NCBI GenBank assembly: GCA_026014515.1
Contig: JAOZIG010000232.1
Coordinates: 1-22,501, forward strand
Length of the DNA stretch: 22,501 nucleotides
Source: Candidatus Bathyarchaeota archaeon
GTDB lineage: Archaea > Thermoproteota > Bathyarchaeia > TCS64
Reading direction: 5' to 3'
Positions within the stretch are counted from its first letter, which is position 1; the number at the start of each line of letters is the position of its first letter. This document shows positions 9,476 through 16,502 of the stretch, in pieces. Position numbers and translations under genes: made by a program. The notes below the pieces were generated by a model. The model did not search any database, had not been told where the DNA came from, and worked only from the letters and a program-made list of their open reading frames with translations.

Positions 9476-9814
9476 ATGGATTCAACTCCGGACGTAAGTC
9501 TGGGCGACGAGCTCACAGTTCTCGTATTAAAAGGAAAGGGCGACAGCATAATTAGCCGAATGAAAGATGGGAGAGTAATTTTGTTCAACCGTGAAAACGT
9601 CCTATTCAACGAACTTGAGCCAGGTATGACCGTTTTATCTAAGGTAAGTTTCATAGCGCAAAACTACATTATCGTTGACCCCATCGCACCACCTGAGAAA
9701 GGAGTAGAGGCGATTAAACTAGGGCTTCAAATGGTTACAGAGACAGAAAACTGGGAGAACGCGGTTATCGCTAATGCTCTGCTCTACGTGATCGATATTC
9801 TCGAAGAAGCCTAA
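9476..9814 (+). CDS. small protein with a TRAM/OB-like N-terminal domain
   Basis: 112 residues from the ATG at 9476; a TTG at 9467 is in frame but less likely. Residues about 6-65 (LGDELTVLVLKGKGDSIISRMKDGRVILFN, then LEPGMTVLSKVSFIAQNYIIVDPI) follow the TRAM pattern: GD-x-V, a G-K-G-D turn, a middle VILF strand, an E-x-G-x-x-V loop and a last strand with hydrophobic/positive residues. Small archaeal TRAM proteins bind RNA. Residues about 70-112 form two helices with no family I know. The position, divergent from padR with a palindrome at each end, suggests PadR control. Function is otherwise open; an RNA chaperone is only a suggestion. Confidence 0.65.
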   Translation: MDSTPDVSLGDELTVLVLKGKGDSIISRMKDGRVILFNRENVLFNELEPGMTVLSKVSFIAQNYIIVDPIAPPEKGVEAIKLGLQMVTETENWENAVIANALLYVIDILEEA

Positions 9815-9821
9815 TCCTTTC

Positions 9822-9830
9822 TTTTATAAA
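9822..9830 (+). promoter_or_regulatory. TATA box for the membrane glycosyltransferase
   Basis: TTTTATAAA, centred about 27 bp before a predicted start of transcription at 9853-9856. This favours translation from the ATG at 9862 over the upstream TTG at 9847. The preceding T-rich stretch (9815-9825) may also end the TRAM-like transcript. Confidence 0.55.
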
Positions 9831-9861
9831 AAACAATAACTATAACTTGTTTCACTCTTTA

Positions 9862-11280
9862 ATGGGGTATAAAATAGCGTACTTGATCAGTGGTTTGTTC
9901 ACTGTTTTCTCGGTCCTAATTCTAGTTTATGCAGCGAATAACCTGTACCTAATCTGGGCTACACGAAAATACAAGGACAGAGAAGCACCTGAACTCAGCT
10001 ACTACCCCAAGGTGGCAGTGCAGCTTCCAGTCTATAATGAAAAGGATCTAGTATCAAGACTGATCGATGATGTTGTGAACCTTGATTACCCCAAGGAATC
10101 ACTTGAGATACAGATACTTGATGACAGCATAGATGAAACAAGGGAAATAATTAATGAAAAGATAACAGGTAAGCCATTCATCAAGGTAATTCGCAGAGAG
10201 TCAAGAGAAGGCTACAAGGCTGGAGCACTTCAAAACGGTTTACATCAAACCGACGCAGAGTATTTCGCCATCTTTGACGCCGATTTTCTACCTGAGCCGG
10301 ATTTTTTAAGAAGAGTAATTCCAATTATGGAGTCTGATCCAGAGATAGGATTAGTTCAGACAAGATGGGGGCATATCAACAAAGGATTCAACCGGTTAAC
10401 TAGAGCCATCGCCTTGGCATTGGACTGGCATCACTATATCGAGCAGGTGGGGAGAAACGCATCGAACCTGTTCATCAACTTCAATGGTAGCTGTGGAGTA
10501 ATGAGACGCACAGCCATAATTGACGCTGGGGGCTGGAAAGCAGACACCCTCTCTGAGGACCTTGACATCAGTTACCGGATACAGATGAAAAATTGGAAAG
10601 CAGCATACATACGTGATGTAGTGGTTCCCGGCGAGATACCTCCAACAATAGAAGACTACAGGATACAGCAGCGACGATGGGCAAGAGGTAGCATACAGTG
10701 CAGTAAGAAACTGTTTAACGAAGTGCTCAACAGCGATTTAAGCACCAAACAGAAACTCCAGTCAATTCTTCATCTCAACGGGTACTCGGTCTATCTCTGG
10801 ACCATGCTATTGATGATTCTCTCAGTACCAGCGCTACTACTGAACACCAAGACCATACCTGATGCTCTAGGTACGATTGGGTTAATCGGGGCTTTTAGTC
10901 ATGTTGCGATTTATTTTATTCTTATGAGGAAAAACAAGGCACATTGGCTTGGGTTCACAAGGGATTTCCTGTTCTTATTCGTGTCCAGTCTGGGACTCAG
11001 TCTTGAATGTAGTATCGCGGTAATACATGGCTTGTTCAAGCAGGGAGGAGAGTTTCAGAGAACCCCCAAATACAATATAAAATCTGAGAATAGAAGACCC
11101 CAGATGAGAAATGCTGGTAACAAGCATCTGATACCAGAATTATTACTCTCAGTATACGCGGCAATAGGGCTAGTATTGGCATTAATGAGAGGAAACACAG
11201 GAATGCTAGTATATTTCACGCTACACACAATAGGTTTCCTAACGGTGCTACTATTATCAGTAAAACCGAGTTTATTTTAA
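9862..11280 (+). CDS. membrane GT2 glycosyltransferase, cellulose-synthase-like
   Basis: 472 residues from the ATG; an upstream TTG adds five. An N-terminal TM helix (about 6-30) is followed by a GT-A domain: LPVYNE, LDDS (the first Asp pair), GYKAGAL, FDADFLP (the DxD that binds metal-UDP), the acceptor-side NFNGSCGVMRR, DTLSEDLDISYR (catalytic ED), and QQRRWARGS (Q-x-x-R-W). Three to four TM helices follow (about 310-375 and 425-470). This order matches the cellulose-synthase-like A2/ceramide-glucosyltransferase type, which makes a processive or lipid-linked beta-glycan. There is no PilZ domain. The product is unknown; with two other glycosyltransferases and a surface protein nearby, an envelope glycan is likely. 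The final 9 bp overlap the convergent DPM1-like gene. Confidence 0.93.
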   Translation: MGYKIAYLISGLFTVFSVLILVYAANNLYLIWATRKYKDREAPELSYYPKVAVQLPVYNEKDLVSRLIDDVVNLDYPKESLEIQILDDSIDETREIINEKITGKPFIKVIRRESREGYKAGALQNGLHQTDAEYFAIFDADFLPEPDFLRRVIPIMESDPEIGLVQTRWGHINKGFNRLTRAIALALDWHHYIEQVGRNASNLFINFNGSCGVMRRTAIIDAGGWKADTLSEDLDISYRIQMKNWKAAYIRDVVVPGEIPPTIEDYRIQQRRWARGSIQCSKKLFNEVLNSDLSTKQKLQSILHLNGYSVYLWTMLLMILSVPALLLNTKTIPDALGTIGLIGAFSHVAIYFILMRKNKAHWLGFTRDFLFLFVSSLGLSLECSIAVIHGLFKQGGEFQRTPKYNIKSENRRPQMRNAGNKHLIPELLLSVYAAIGLVLALMRGNTGMLVYFTLHTIGFLTVLLLSVKPSLF

Positions 11281-11973
11281 CCCAAGAATAATCCGTACAA
11301 AGCTGTCGATAAAGCCGAGAGCATCACTAGTGGTGAACTTGGAGTTTCCATCTGCACGCTCATAGAAGGTAATTGGTATCTCAGTTACACTCTGCTTCAT
11401 TTTCAATGCCTTGTGGAGGCTCTCAAACTGGAAATCCCATTTATCACAGTGAACCTGTGGCATTACAGCTTCCCACGCTGTGCGTCTATAAACACGGTAA
11501 CCACTGGTCCAGTCATATATTCGCCTCCTGAGAAGCTTACGTATTACAAGATTTGTGAAATAACTAAGAAAATCACGTGTAAAGTCGCGTCCTACGATCT
11601 TTCCTCCGGTTATCAGTCTGCTACCAATTACTATGTCATAGTCACTGGACTTGGCGATAAGCGCGGGTAGATAATCTGGGTCGTGACTGAGATCACTATC
11701 GATTGAAACAATAAGGTCTCCTATGGTGAGGCAAAAACCGTCCTTATACGCGGTTCCTAGTCCTAGCTTTGTGGGGCGATGAAGAACCTTGATCTCATTA
11801 TATTGTTCAGCAAGATTATCGGCTATTTCTCCGCTTCCATCGGGGCTGTTATCATCTACTATTATTATTTCGTGAGAATAGTCAGTTAGTGCGTTACGTA
11901 TTTTCTCAATGTTGATCTCCAGTGTCTTTTTTTCGTTGTAAATGGGGGCTATAACGGAGACTAATGGTTTCAC
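11272..11973 (-). CDS. dolichyl-phosphate hexose synthase-like GT2 (DPM1 type)
   Basis: A 233-residue soluble GT2 without the GtrA-like or long TM tail of some homologues, close to human DPM1 in length. Motifs: APIYNE (residues 9-14), VDDNSPDGS (39-47), HRPTKLGLGTAYKDGF (65-80), and SIDSDLSHDPDYLP (the D-x-D-L-S-H-D-P block of this family), then GSRL, WTSGYRVYRR, and FYERADGNSKF with the acidic/Lys end motif. Family members transfer a sugar from GDP- or UDP-sugar to dolichyl phosphate at the cytoplasmic face. The start is GTG at 11973. An inverted repeat lies about 37-60 bp upstream. The role is probably to supply a lipid-linked sugar for surface glycosylation; the sugar is unknown. Confidence 0.92.
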   Translation of the reverse strand: MKPLVSVIAPIYNEKKTLEINIEKIRNALTDYSHEIIIVDDNSPDGSGEIADNLAEQYNEIKVLHRPTKLGLGTAYKDGFCLTIGDLIVSIDSDLSHDPDYLPALIAKSSDYDIVIGSRLITGGKIVGRDFTRDFLSYFTNLVIRKLLRRRIYDWTSGYRVYRRTAWEAVMPQVHCDKWDFQFESLHKALKMKQSVTEIPITFYERADGNSKFTTSDALGFIDSFVRIILGLK

Positions 11974-12009
11974 TGTATTCTCACTATTTTTTGGTGGAAA
12001 TTGAGATAA

Positions 12010-12033
12010 GACTACAGTTCAGTAAATGTAGTC
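12010..12033. repeat. inverted repeat upstream of the DPM1-like gene
   Basis: GACTACA-(10 nt)-TGTAGTC with 7-bp perfect arms, 37-60 bp upstream of the GTG start on the minus strand. Its CTACA/TGTAG arms recur in the repeat at 12116-12139. It may be an operator for the divergent pair. Confidence 0.45.
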
Positions 12034-12115
12034 AGCTAGGTAACAGGTAGATAATACAGGGAAACCCTAAGACTGAGCAAACCAGATCGCTAGAACACAA
12101 GATTATCCTAAACAG

Positions 12116-12139
12116 CTACACCCATAGACTCTGGTGTAG
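12116..12139. repeat. inverted repeat upstream of the GT4 gene
   Basis: CTACACC-(10 nt)-GGTGTAG, 7-bp perfect arms, the same 24-nt overall size as the repeat at 12010-12033 and centred 106 bp from it. It ends at the in-frame stop that precedes the GT4 reading frame, so as RNA it would be a hairpin at the 5' end of that message; as DNA it could be an operator. Confidence 0.45.
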
Positions 12140-12163
12140 AAAATCAACATAGGCATAATTCAC

Positions 12164-13315
12164 ATGGGCTTCTTCTACAGCGGTGGAGGAGAAAGAACAG
12201 TACTAAGCCAAGCAAAAGGACTCACTGAACGAGGACACCAAGTCAAAGTCTACGCACCAATCATCGAACAAGACTGCTTCCCAGAACTAGCAAAAGAAGT
12301 AGAACTAATCCAACTATCAAAAGGCATCACAGACAACCTACCCCTAAAAACAGCGATAAAAATGATAGACACAAGCCTTAGAACACCCACTAAAGGCTTC
12401 AAAGACAGAGACATACTCATCGCACATGGACAACCAAGTAACTGGATAGCCTACAATGTATCTAGAAAAACAGGGATACCATATGTATCATATCTGCATC
12501 AAGCTAACAGGTTTCTACATCCAAGAGAGATCGATAAAAAAACAGGGTGGAACACAGACTCCAGCCTAGCATTCCTAAGCCTACTTCATAAAAACCCGGG
12601 AATAATCAAACGACTGGACAACCTCTCCATAACATCTGCCAGAATTATACTTACAAACTCCAACTGGATAAGAAGACAGATACAAAGCGCATACCATCAA
12701 AACAGCGTAGTATGCTACCCGGGAGTAGACCAAAACAGTTTCCAGCCAAAGAGAAGAAAAACAGAACCATATATTCTCACCACCAACAGACACATACCCC
12801 AGAAAAGAATAGACTACCTGCTCCACTGCATAAAAAAAATCAAACAAACAATCCCCGACATCAAATGCCGGATAACAGGAGAACCCACCCCACACACCAA
12901 AGAACTAGAAAACCTCACTGTAAAACTCGGGATACAGGAAAACATAGAGTTCACAGGTAAACTCACATCAAACCAGCTAATCTCAGCCTACCAAAATGCA
13001 TACACATACGCATATACATCACCAGAGGAAGACTTTGGACTCGGACCACTAGAAGCAGCGGCATGTGGAACACCATCAATCGTCTGGAACCATGCGGGGC
13101 CACAAGAAACAGTGATCCACCAAAAAACAGGATACAGAATCAAGCCATACAATCTAGACCTGATGGCTGAGAAACACATTGAGCTACTAAGAGACCAGCG
13201 TCTAAGAGATAAAATGGGATACAGTGCTAGAAGACACGTTGAGACACGATTTACATGGACTCTTCACTGTGATCGAGTCGAAAAAGTGTTAGAGAAAGTG
13301 CTAGAAAACAACTGA
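12164..13315 (+). CDS. GT4-family glycosyltransferase (GT-B fold)
   Basis: 383 residues from the ATG. The N-terminal GGGERTVLSQAKGLTERGH loop is typical of GT4. The C-terminal domain carries YILTTNRHIPQKRIDYLLHCI, then LTSNQLISAYQNAYTYAYTSPEEDFGLGPLEAAACGTPSI with the retaining EX7E motif (about residues 288-297), and the GP/ET(V/I)xxxxTG end pattern. The first beta strand of the fold appears to be encoded just upstream, in frame, as K-I-N-I-G-I-I-H, but only ATA/ATC codons, and no ATG/GTG/TTG, are available there after an in-frame TAG at 12137. Either a rare start is used or the protein is shortened. It probably adds a sugar in surface glycan synthesis. Codons are strongly A/C-rich. Confidence 0.9.
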   Translation: MGFFYSGGGERTVLSQAKGLTERGHQVKVYAPIIEQDCFPELAKEVELIQLSKGITDNLPLKTAIKMIDTSLRTPTKGFKDRDILIAHGQPSNWIAYNVSRKTGIPYVSYLHQANRFLHPREIDKKTGWNTDSSLAFLSLLHKNPGIIKRLDNLSITSARIILTNSNWIRRQIQSAYHQNSVVCYPGVDQNSFQPKRRKTEPYILTTNRHIPQKRIDYLLHCIKKIKQTIPDIKCRITGEPTPHTKELENLTVKLGIQENIEFTGKLTSNQLISAYQNAYTYAYTSPEEDFGLGPLEAAACGTPSIVWNHAGPQETVIHQKTGYRIKPYNLDLMAEKHIELLRDQRLRDKMGYSARRHVETRFTWTLHCDRVEKVLEKVLENN

Positions 13316-13364
13316 TATTTGGTAGATTTGTAACCCAACACAACGATGTGTGGTAGTATTATTG

Positions 13365-13373
13365 TTTATTAAA
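13365..13373 (+). promoter_or_regulatory. TATA box for the surface-protein gene
   Basis: TTTATTAAA, predicting transcription from about 13395. That excludes the ATGs at 13383 and 13392 and agrees with translation from the ATG at 13404. Confidence 0.5.
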
Positions 13374-13403
13374 GTTTAAAGAATGGTATTCATGGGAAAC
13401 GCA

Positions 13404-16262
13404 ATGAATAAACCCAAAAAAGTAACAGCAATTACAATCATAGCCTTACTATTACTATCGTCAATACTCACAGCACAGGCAGTAACACCACCTACAGTAC
13501 CAGGTCATGAGACTTACCAGACTATCGAAGGTGTACTGGACACAGATGAATACATTCTCTACCCGTATGATGAAGTCAACGTTGACATCGGGTTCTCCAA
13601 ATACGGAGAAATGATCGATGGAGACACAGAGACAGGGCTCAGCTACAAGGGAATCGACGTATTCGCCAACCCAGCAGTCCCCAAGGACCTCTGGTGCAGC
13701 GGATGGATAATGGACATCCACTACACAGAAGGCGGATACCTCAGAAACACTTGGGCATACGCCTTATTCTCAGACCGCACCGTAATGGGAGTCGAGGGAG
13801 ACTGGCAACAGGAACAATTAACCAAGGACGCCAGCGACCCAACTGACACCCATGGAGGAAGAAGAACCAACGGATGGGCAGAGACCGAGGACATCAAACA
13901 AATCTATGATGGACCAAGGGAAGCCATCTACCTACTCCAGACACGCATCTACGACAAAGACCCACTGGACGGAGGCACTCCACTCGTGGAGCTAACCATC
14001 CAGCTAGTCTACAACAAGGTCATGAAACAGGTCACAGAGATCAAGGACATAAAACGAATCGACAACAATAAGATGAAAGGACCATTCCAGATCGAATTCA
14101 GTCAAAGAGCCGAATGGGACATAGGAGACTCATCCAGCAGCCGAAGCTACGCCGAGTTCTACAGCGACCTGCCAACAGAGTACTACAAGCACCCCTTCTA
14201 CTACCCAGAAGGAGAAGTACCCGCAACATACGACCTCTGTCAACTAATCGACGAGGAAGAGGAGCTAGTAGGCTACGCAGCATACTGGCCACAACTCATA
14301 TCCAAGTGGGTTACAAACGCTGAGGAAGTACGCAGATACGGAGAAGACGTGGATATACCAAGCCTTCTAGCTAGCATGGAGACCTATGAGCACACAGTAT
14401 CACTACCCACCAGCGCAGACGAGCTAGTAGACCCAAGCATCTACTACAACGATGTCACAGGTGAGATAGTGATACTGCTACCCAAGGAACCAGTCGCCTA
14501 TCCAAGGGGACTCGGAGAATGGGATAACGCGCCATGGCTCTTCAAGAAAGACGGCACGGACGATTTCGCTAAGATGTTCATGGAAACCACAAGCACACCC
14601 GGATCATGGACGTGGGACCCAATGCATCCACCATACGGAGCAGTTGTAATCGAACCATTCCAATGGAACTGGGGAGACGAGTTCTGCATCGTATTCAAAC
14701 GAGTCATGGAGGGACACACCCCCCAGTGCAGCACTGCAGCAGAATGCATGGAGCCAATCTTTGAGCCAGGTGAATCAGTGGAAACCTTAGGAATGTACAG
14801 CGAACCAGACACACCATACGTATTCGGCGAGTGGGACTTTGACCTCGACTTTGACCACCCAGAAAACAGCACACACCAGTTCAGATGCGTAAGCGTCTAC
14901 GGACTCACAGACAACCACAACGCCATGGACCCCAACCTAAACGGAGGATACTTCCGCATCGACAAGGAGGTACTCTACCAGCTAAACGAGGTCTTCAACC
15001 CATGGGACCTCAAAGAAGCAGCCGAACTCGACTCATTCAGATGGGCACAGAAAGGCGACATCACAGACACCATAGTACTCACAAGCCACCTCTACGACAA
15101 ATACGGCAACCTAAGAGACTGCCTAGACGGAGAACACCTAGTATGGTTCCCAGAGAAATGGGGCTACTACTGTAACTTCACTGAGAAGGTAATCCTCTAC
15201 GGATCAGGAGGCGCCACGCTACTCACAAGACCAGACGACTACACCGTCAGCGGAGACACAATCACCATCACCGCCAGCACAAGCGGATACACACACTACA
15301 AAGTACTATACTCGACGAAACTCGACAACGACCAATCCGACTGGCACAACGGAAGATGGGAGTGGACCATAATCGGCGAGAACAGCCACGCAAGCGACAG
15401 CCTAGGCTCAGCCATGCTAACCTCAGCGTGGAGCGACTGGAAAAACAAGGAAACATGGCTCACGGGACTCGACATACAGTCTGAGGACATCGGACCAAGC
15501 ATCCCATGGACCATGCGGGTCTTCAGTGACACGGAACCAGAGATGCGGCTTAACTACCACTTCGACTACGATACAGACCTACGCTCAGCCTTCAGGGACG
15601 ACTGGTGCACACCAGACAACTGGGACAAAGTCACAACGATACACCCATACGCGGTAAGCAGCAGCGACCTCATCATAGTAGGAGGCCCCATCGCAAGCCT
15701 ATCAGCTGAATACATGAACGACTTCACAGACGCCAAGATATTCACAGGCTACGGCGACGGCTTCTACGCACAAGGATGCTGGGCAAGAACCACACAAGAC
15801 CACTACCAAGGCGAGGTACTCATGGACGTCACAGATGATGAACTCTGGTACAATAGCGTCGACACAGAGGACAAGGTAGGACACGCAATCGTATCCACCT
15901 ATAAAGACCTCAACGAGACCGTCGGATTCATAGTATACGGGTACACAGCCGAAGACACCTACTATACATGCTATGCCCTCAGAGGCGGACTCTTAGCATG
16001 GCTACAGGAGATACAATGCGGAACAACAACCATCATCCTAGAGATCGACTACAATGACCTCCACCCAGTAGGGTTCCACGTCAAGGAATGCCTAGGCACC
16101 ATAACAGAGTGCACAGGATTCATGACCAACTTCAAGGACACCGAATACTCCTGCAACAAGGCAACGGCACAGACAAACGTAGAAGCAGAGGCAGCAAGCC
16201 TAGGAATATGCTACAAGCTAGTAGACATAGAGTGGTGCGCACAGCTACACCCAGACCCATAA
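13404..16262 (+). CDS. large secreted Cys-rich surface protein, probably S-layer or S-layer-like
   Basis: 952 residues from the ATG at 13404, an in-frame start that gives a classic signal peptide: MNKPKK, a hydrophobic run of about 18 residues, then TAQA|VT. The rest is beta-rich, acidic and aromatic. Around residues 752-760 lies SSDLIIVGGPIASLSAEYMNDF, like the DxxVVGGPxAN...N segment found in archaeal S-layer proteins. Three N-glycosylation sequons are visible (NST, NFT, NET). There are about 17 cysteines, most of them in the last 40 per cent, suggesting disulfides. No C-terminal membrane helix or sorting tail is seen. C-ending codons for Asn, Asp, Tyr and Thr are strongly preferred, which suits high expression. 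Neighbouring glycosyltransferases could modify it. The exact family is not identified. Confidence 0.72.
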   Translation: MNKPKKVTAITIIALLLLSSILTAQAVTPPTVPGHETYQTIEGVLDTDEYILYPYDEVNVDIGFSKYGEMIDGDTETGLSYKGIDVFANPAVPKDLWCSGWIMDIHYTEGGYLRNTWAYALFSDRTVMGVEGDWQQEQLTKDASDPTDTHGGRRTNGWAETEDIKQIYDGPREAIYLLQTRIYDKDPLDGGTPLVELTIQLVYNKVMKQVTEIKDIKRIDNNKMKGPFQIEFSQRAEWDIGDSSSSRSYAEFYSDLPTEYYKHPFYYPEGEVPATYDLCQLIDEEEELVGYAAYWPQLISKWVTNAEEVRRYGEDVDIPSLLASMETYEHTVSLPTSADELVDPSIYYNDVTGEIVILLPKEPVAYPRGLGEWDNAPWLFKKDGTDDFAKMFMETTSTPGSWTWDPMHPPYGAVVIEPFQWNWGDEFCIVFKRVMEGHTPQCSTAAECMEPIFEPGESVETLGMYSEPDTPYVFGEWDFDLDFDHPENSTHQFRCVSVYGLTDNHNAMDPNLNGGYFRIDKEVLYQLNEVFNPWDLKEAAELDSFRWAQKGDITDTIVLTSHLYDKYGNLRDCLDGEHLVWFPEKWGYYCNFTEKVILYGSGGATLLTRPDDYTVSGDTITITASTSGYTHYKVLYSTKLDNDQSDWHNGRWEWTIIGENSHASDSLGSAMLTSAWSDWKNKETWLTGLDIQSEDIGPSIPWTMRVFSDTEPEMRLNYHFDYDTDLRSAFRDDWCTPDNWDKVTTIHPYAVSSSDLIIVGGPIASLSAEYMNDFTDAKIFTGYGDGFYAQGCWARTTQDHYQGEVLMDVTDDELWYNSVDTEDKVGHAIVSTYKDLNETVGFIVYGYTAEDTYYTCYALRGGLLAWLQEIQCGTTTIILEIDYNDLHPVGFHVKECLGTITECTGFMTNFKDTEYSCNKATAQTNVEAEAASLGICYKLVDIEWCAQLHPDP

Positions 16263-16267
16263 CCCCC

Positions 16268-16290
16268 AATCCCCCCTTTTTATTTTAATA
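16268..16290 (+). terminator. T-rich terminator after the surface-protein gene
   Basis: C6-T5 followed by ATTTTAAT directly after the stop codon. Archaeal RNA polymerase stops at such T-runs. It separates the surface gene from the amidase pair. Confidence 0.45.
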
Positions 16291-16328
16291 CCCAGACCAC
16301 ACATCAATATTAGATAAAATTGTCAGCC

Positions 16329-16502
16329 ATGGAATACACGGAATCAGCCATAAAGACCGCCAAGGCACTATGGGGAACAGAAGCAGAAAAAGCCAGAAAC
16401 CACATAGAAGCAACCGCAAAATCCACCCACACAGTATCCAGCACACCCTTAACACCAGACCTTGAGCCAGTCACACGGCTACGCTACGGTGAAACCCCAT
16501 GA
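16329..16502 (+). CDS. short GatC/AtzG-like amidase partner subunit
   Basis: 57 residues from the ATG at 16329; a TTG at 16320 adds three. It begins with a helix (MEYTESAIKTAKALWG) and ends with STPLTPDLEPVTRLRYGETP, resembling the PL-x-x-x-x-EP tail by which GatC and AtzG wrap around their amidase partner. The stop overlaps the amidase start in an ATGA, so translation is coupled. Normal GatC is about 90-100 residues, so this is a minimal version. The similarity is short and weak by itself; the coupling to the amidase is the main support. Confidence 0.55.
   Translation: MEYTESAIKTAKALWGTEAEKARNHIEATAKSTHTVSSTPLTPDLEPVTRLRYGETP

Noticed and set aside
13383..13403. Upstream ATGs (13383, 13392) for the surface protein
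   Set aside because: A TATA box at 13365-13373 implies transcription starting about 13395, and the signal peptide is best formed from the ATG at 13404.
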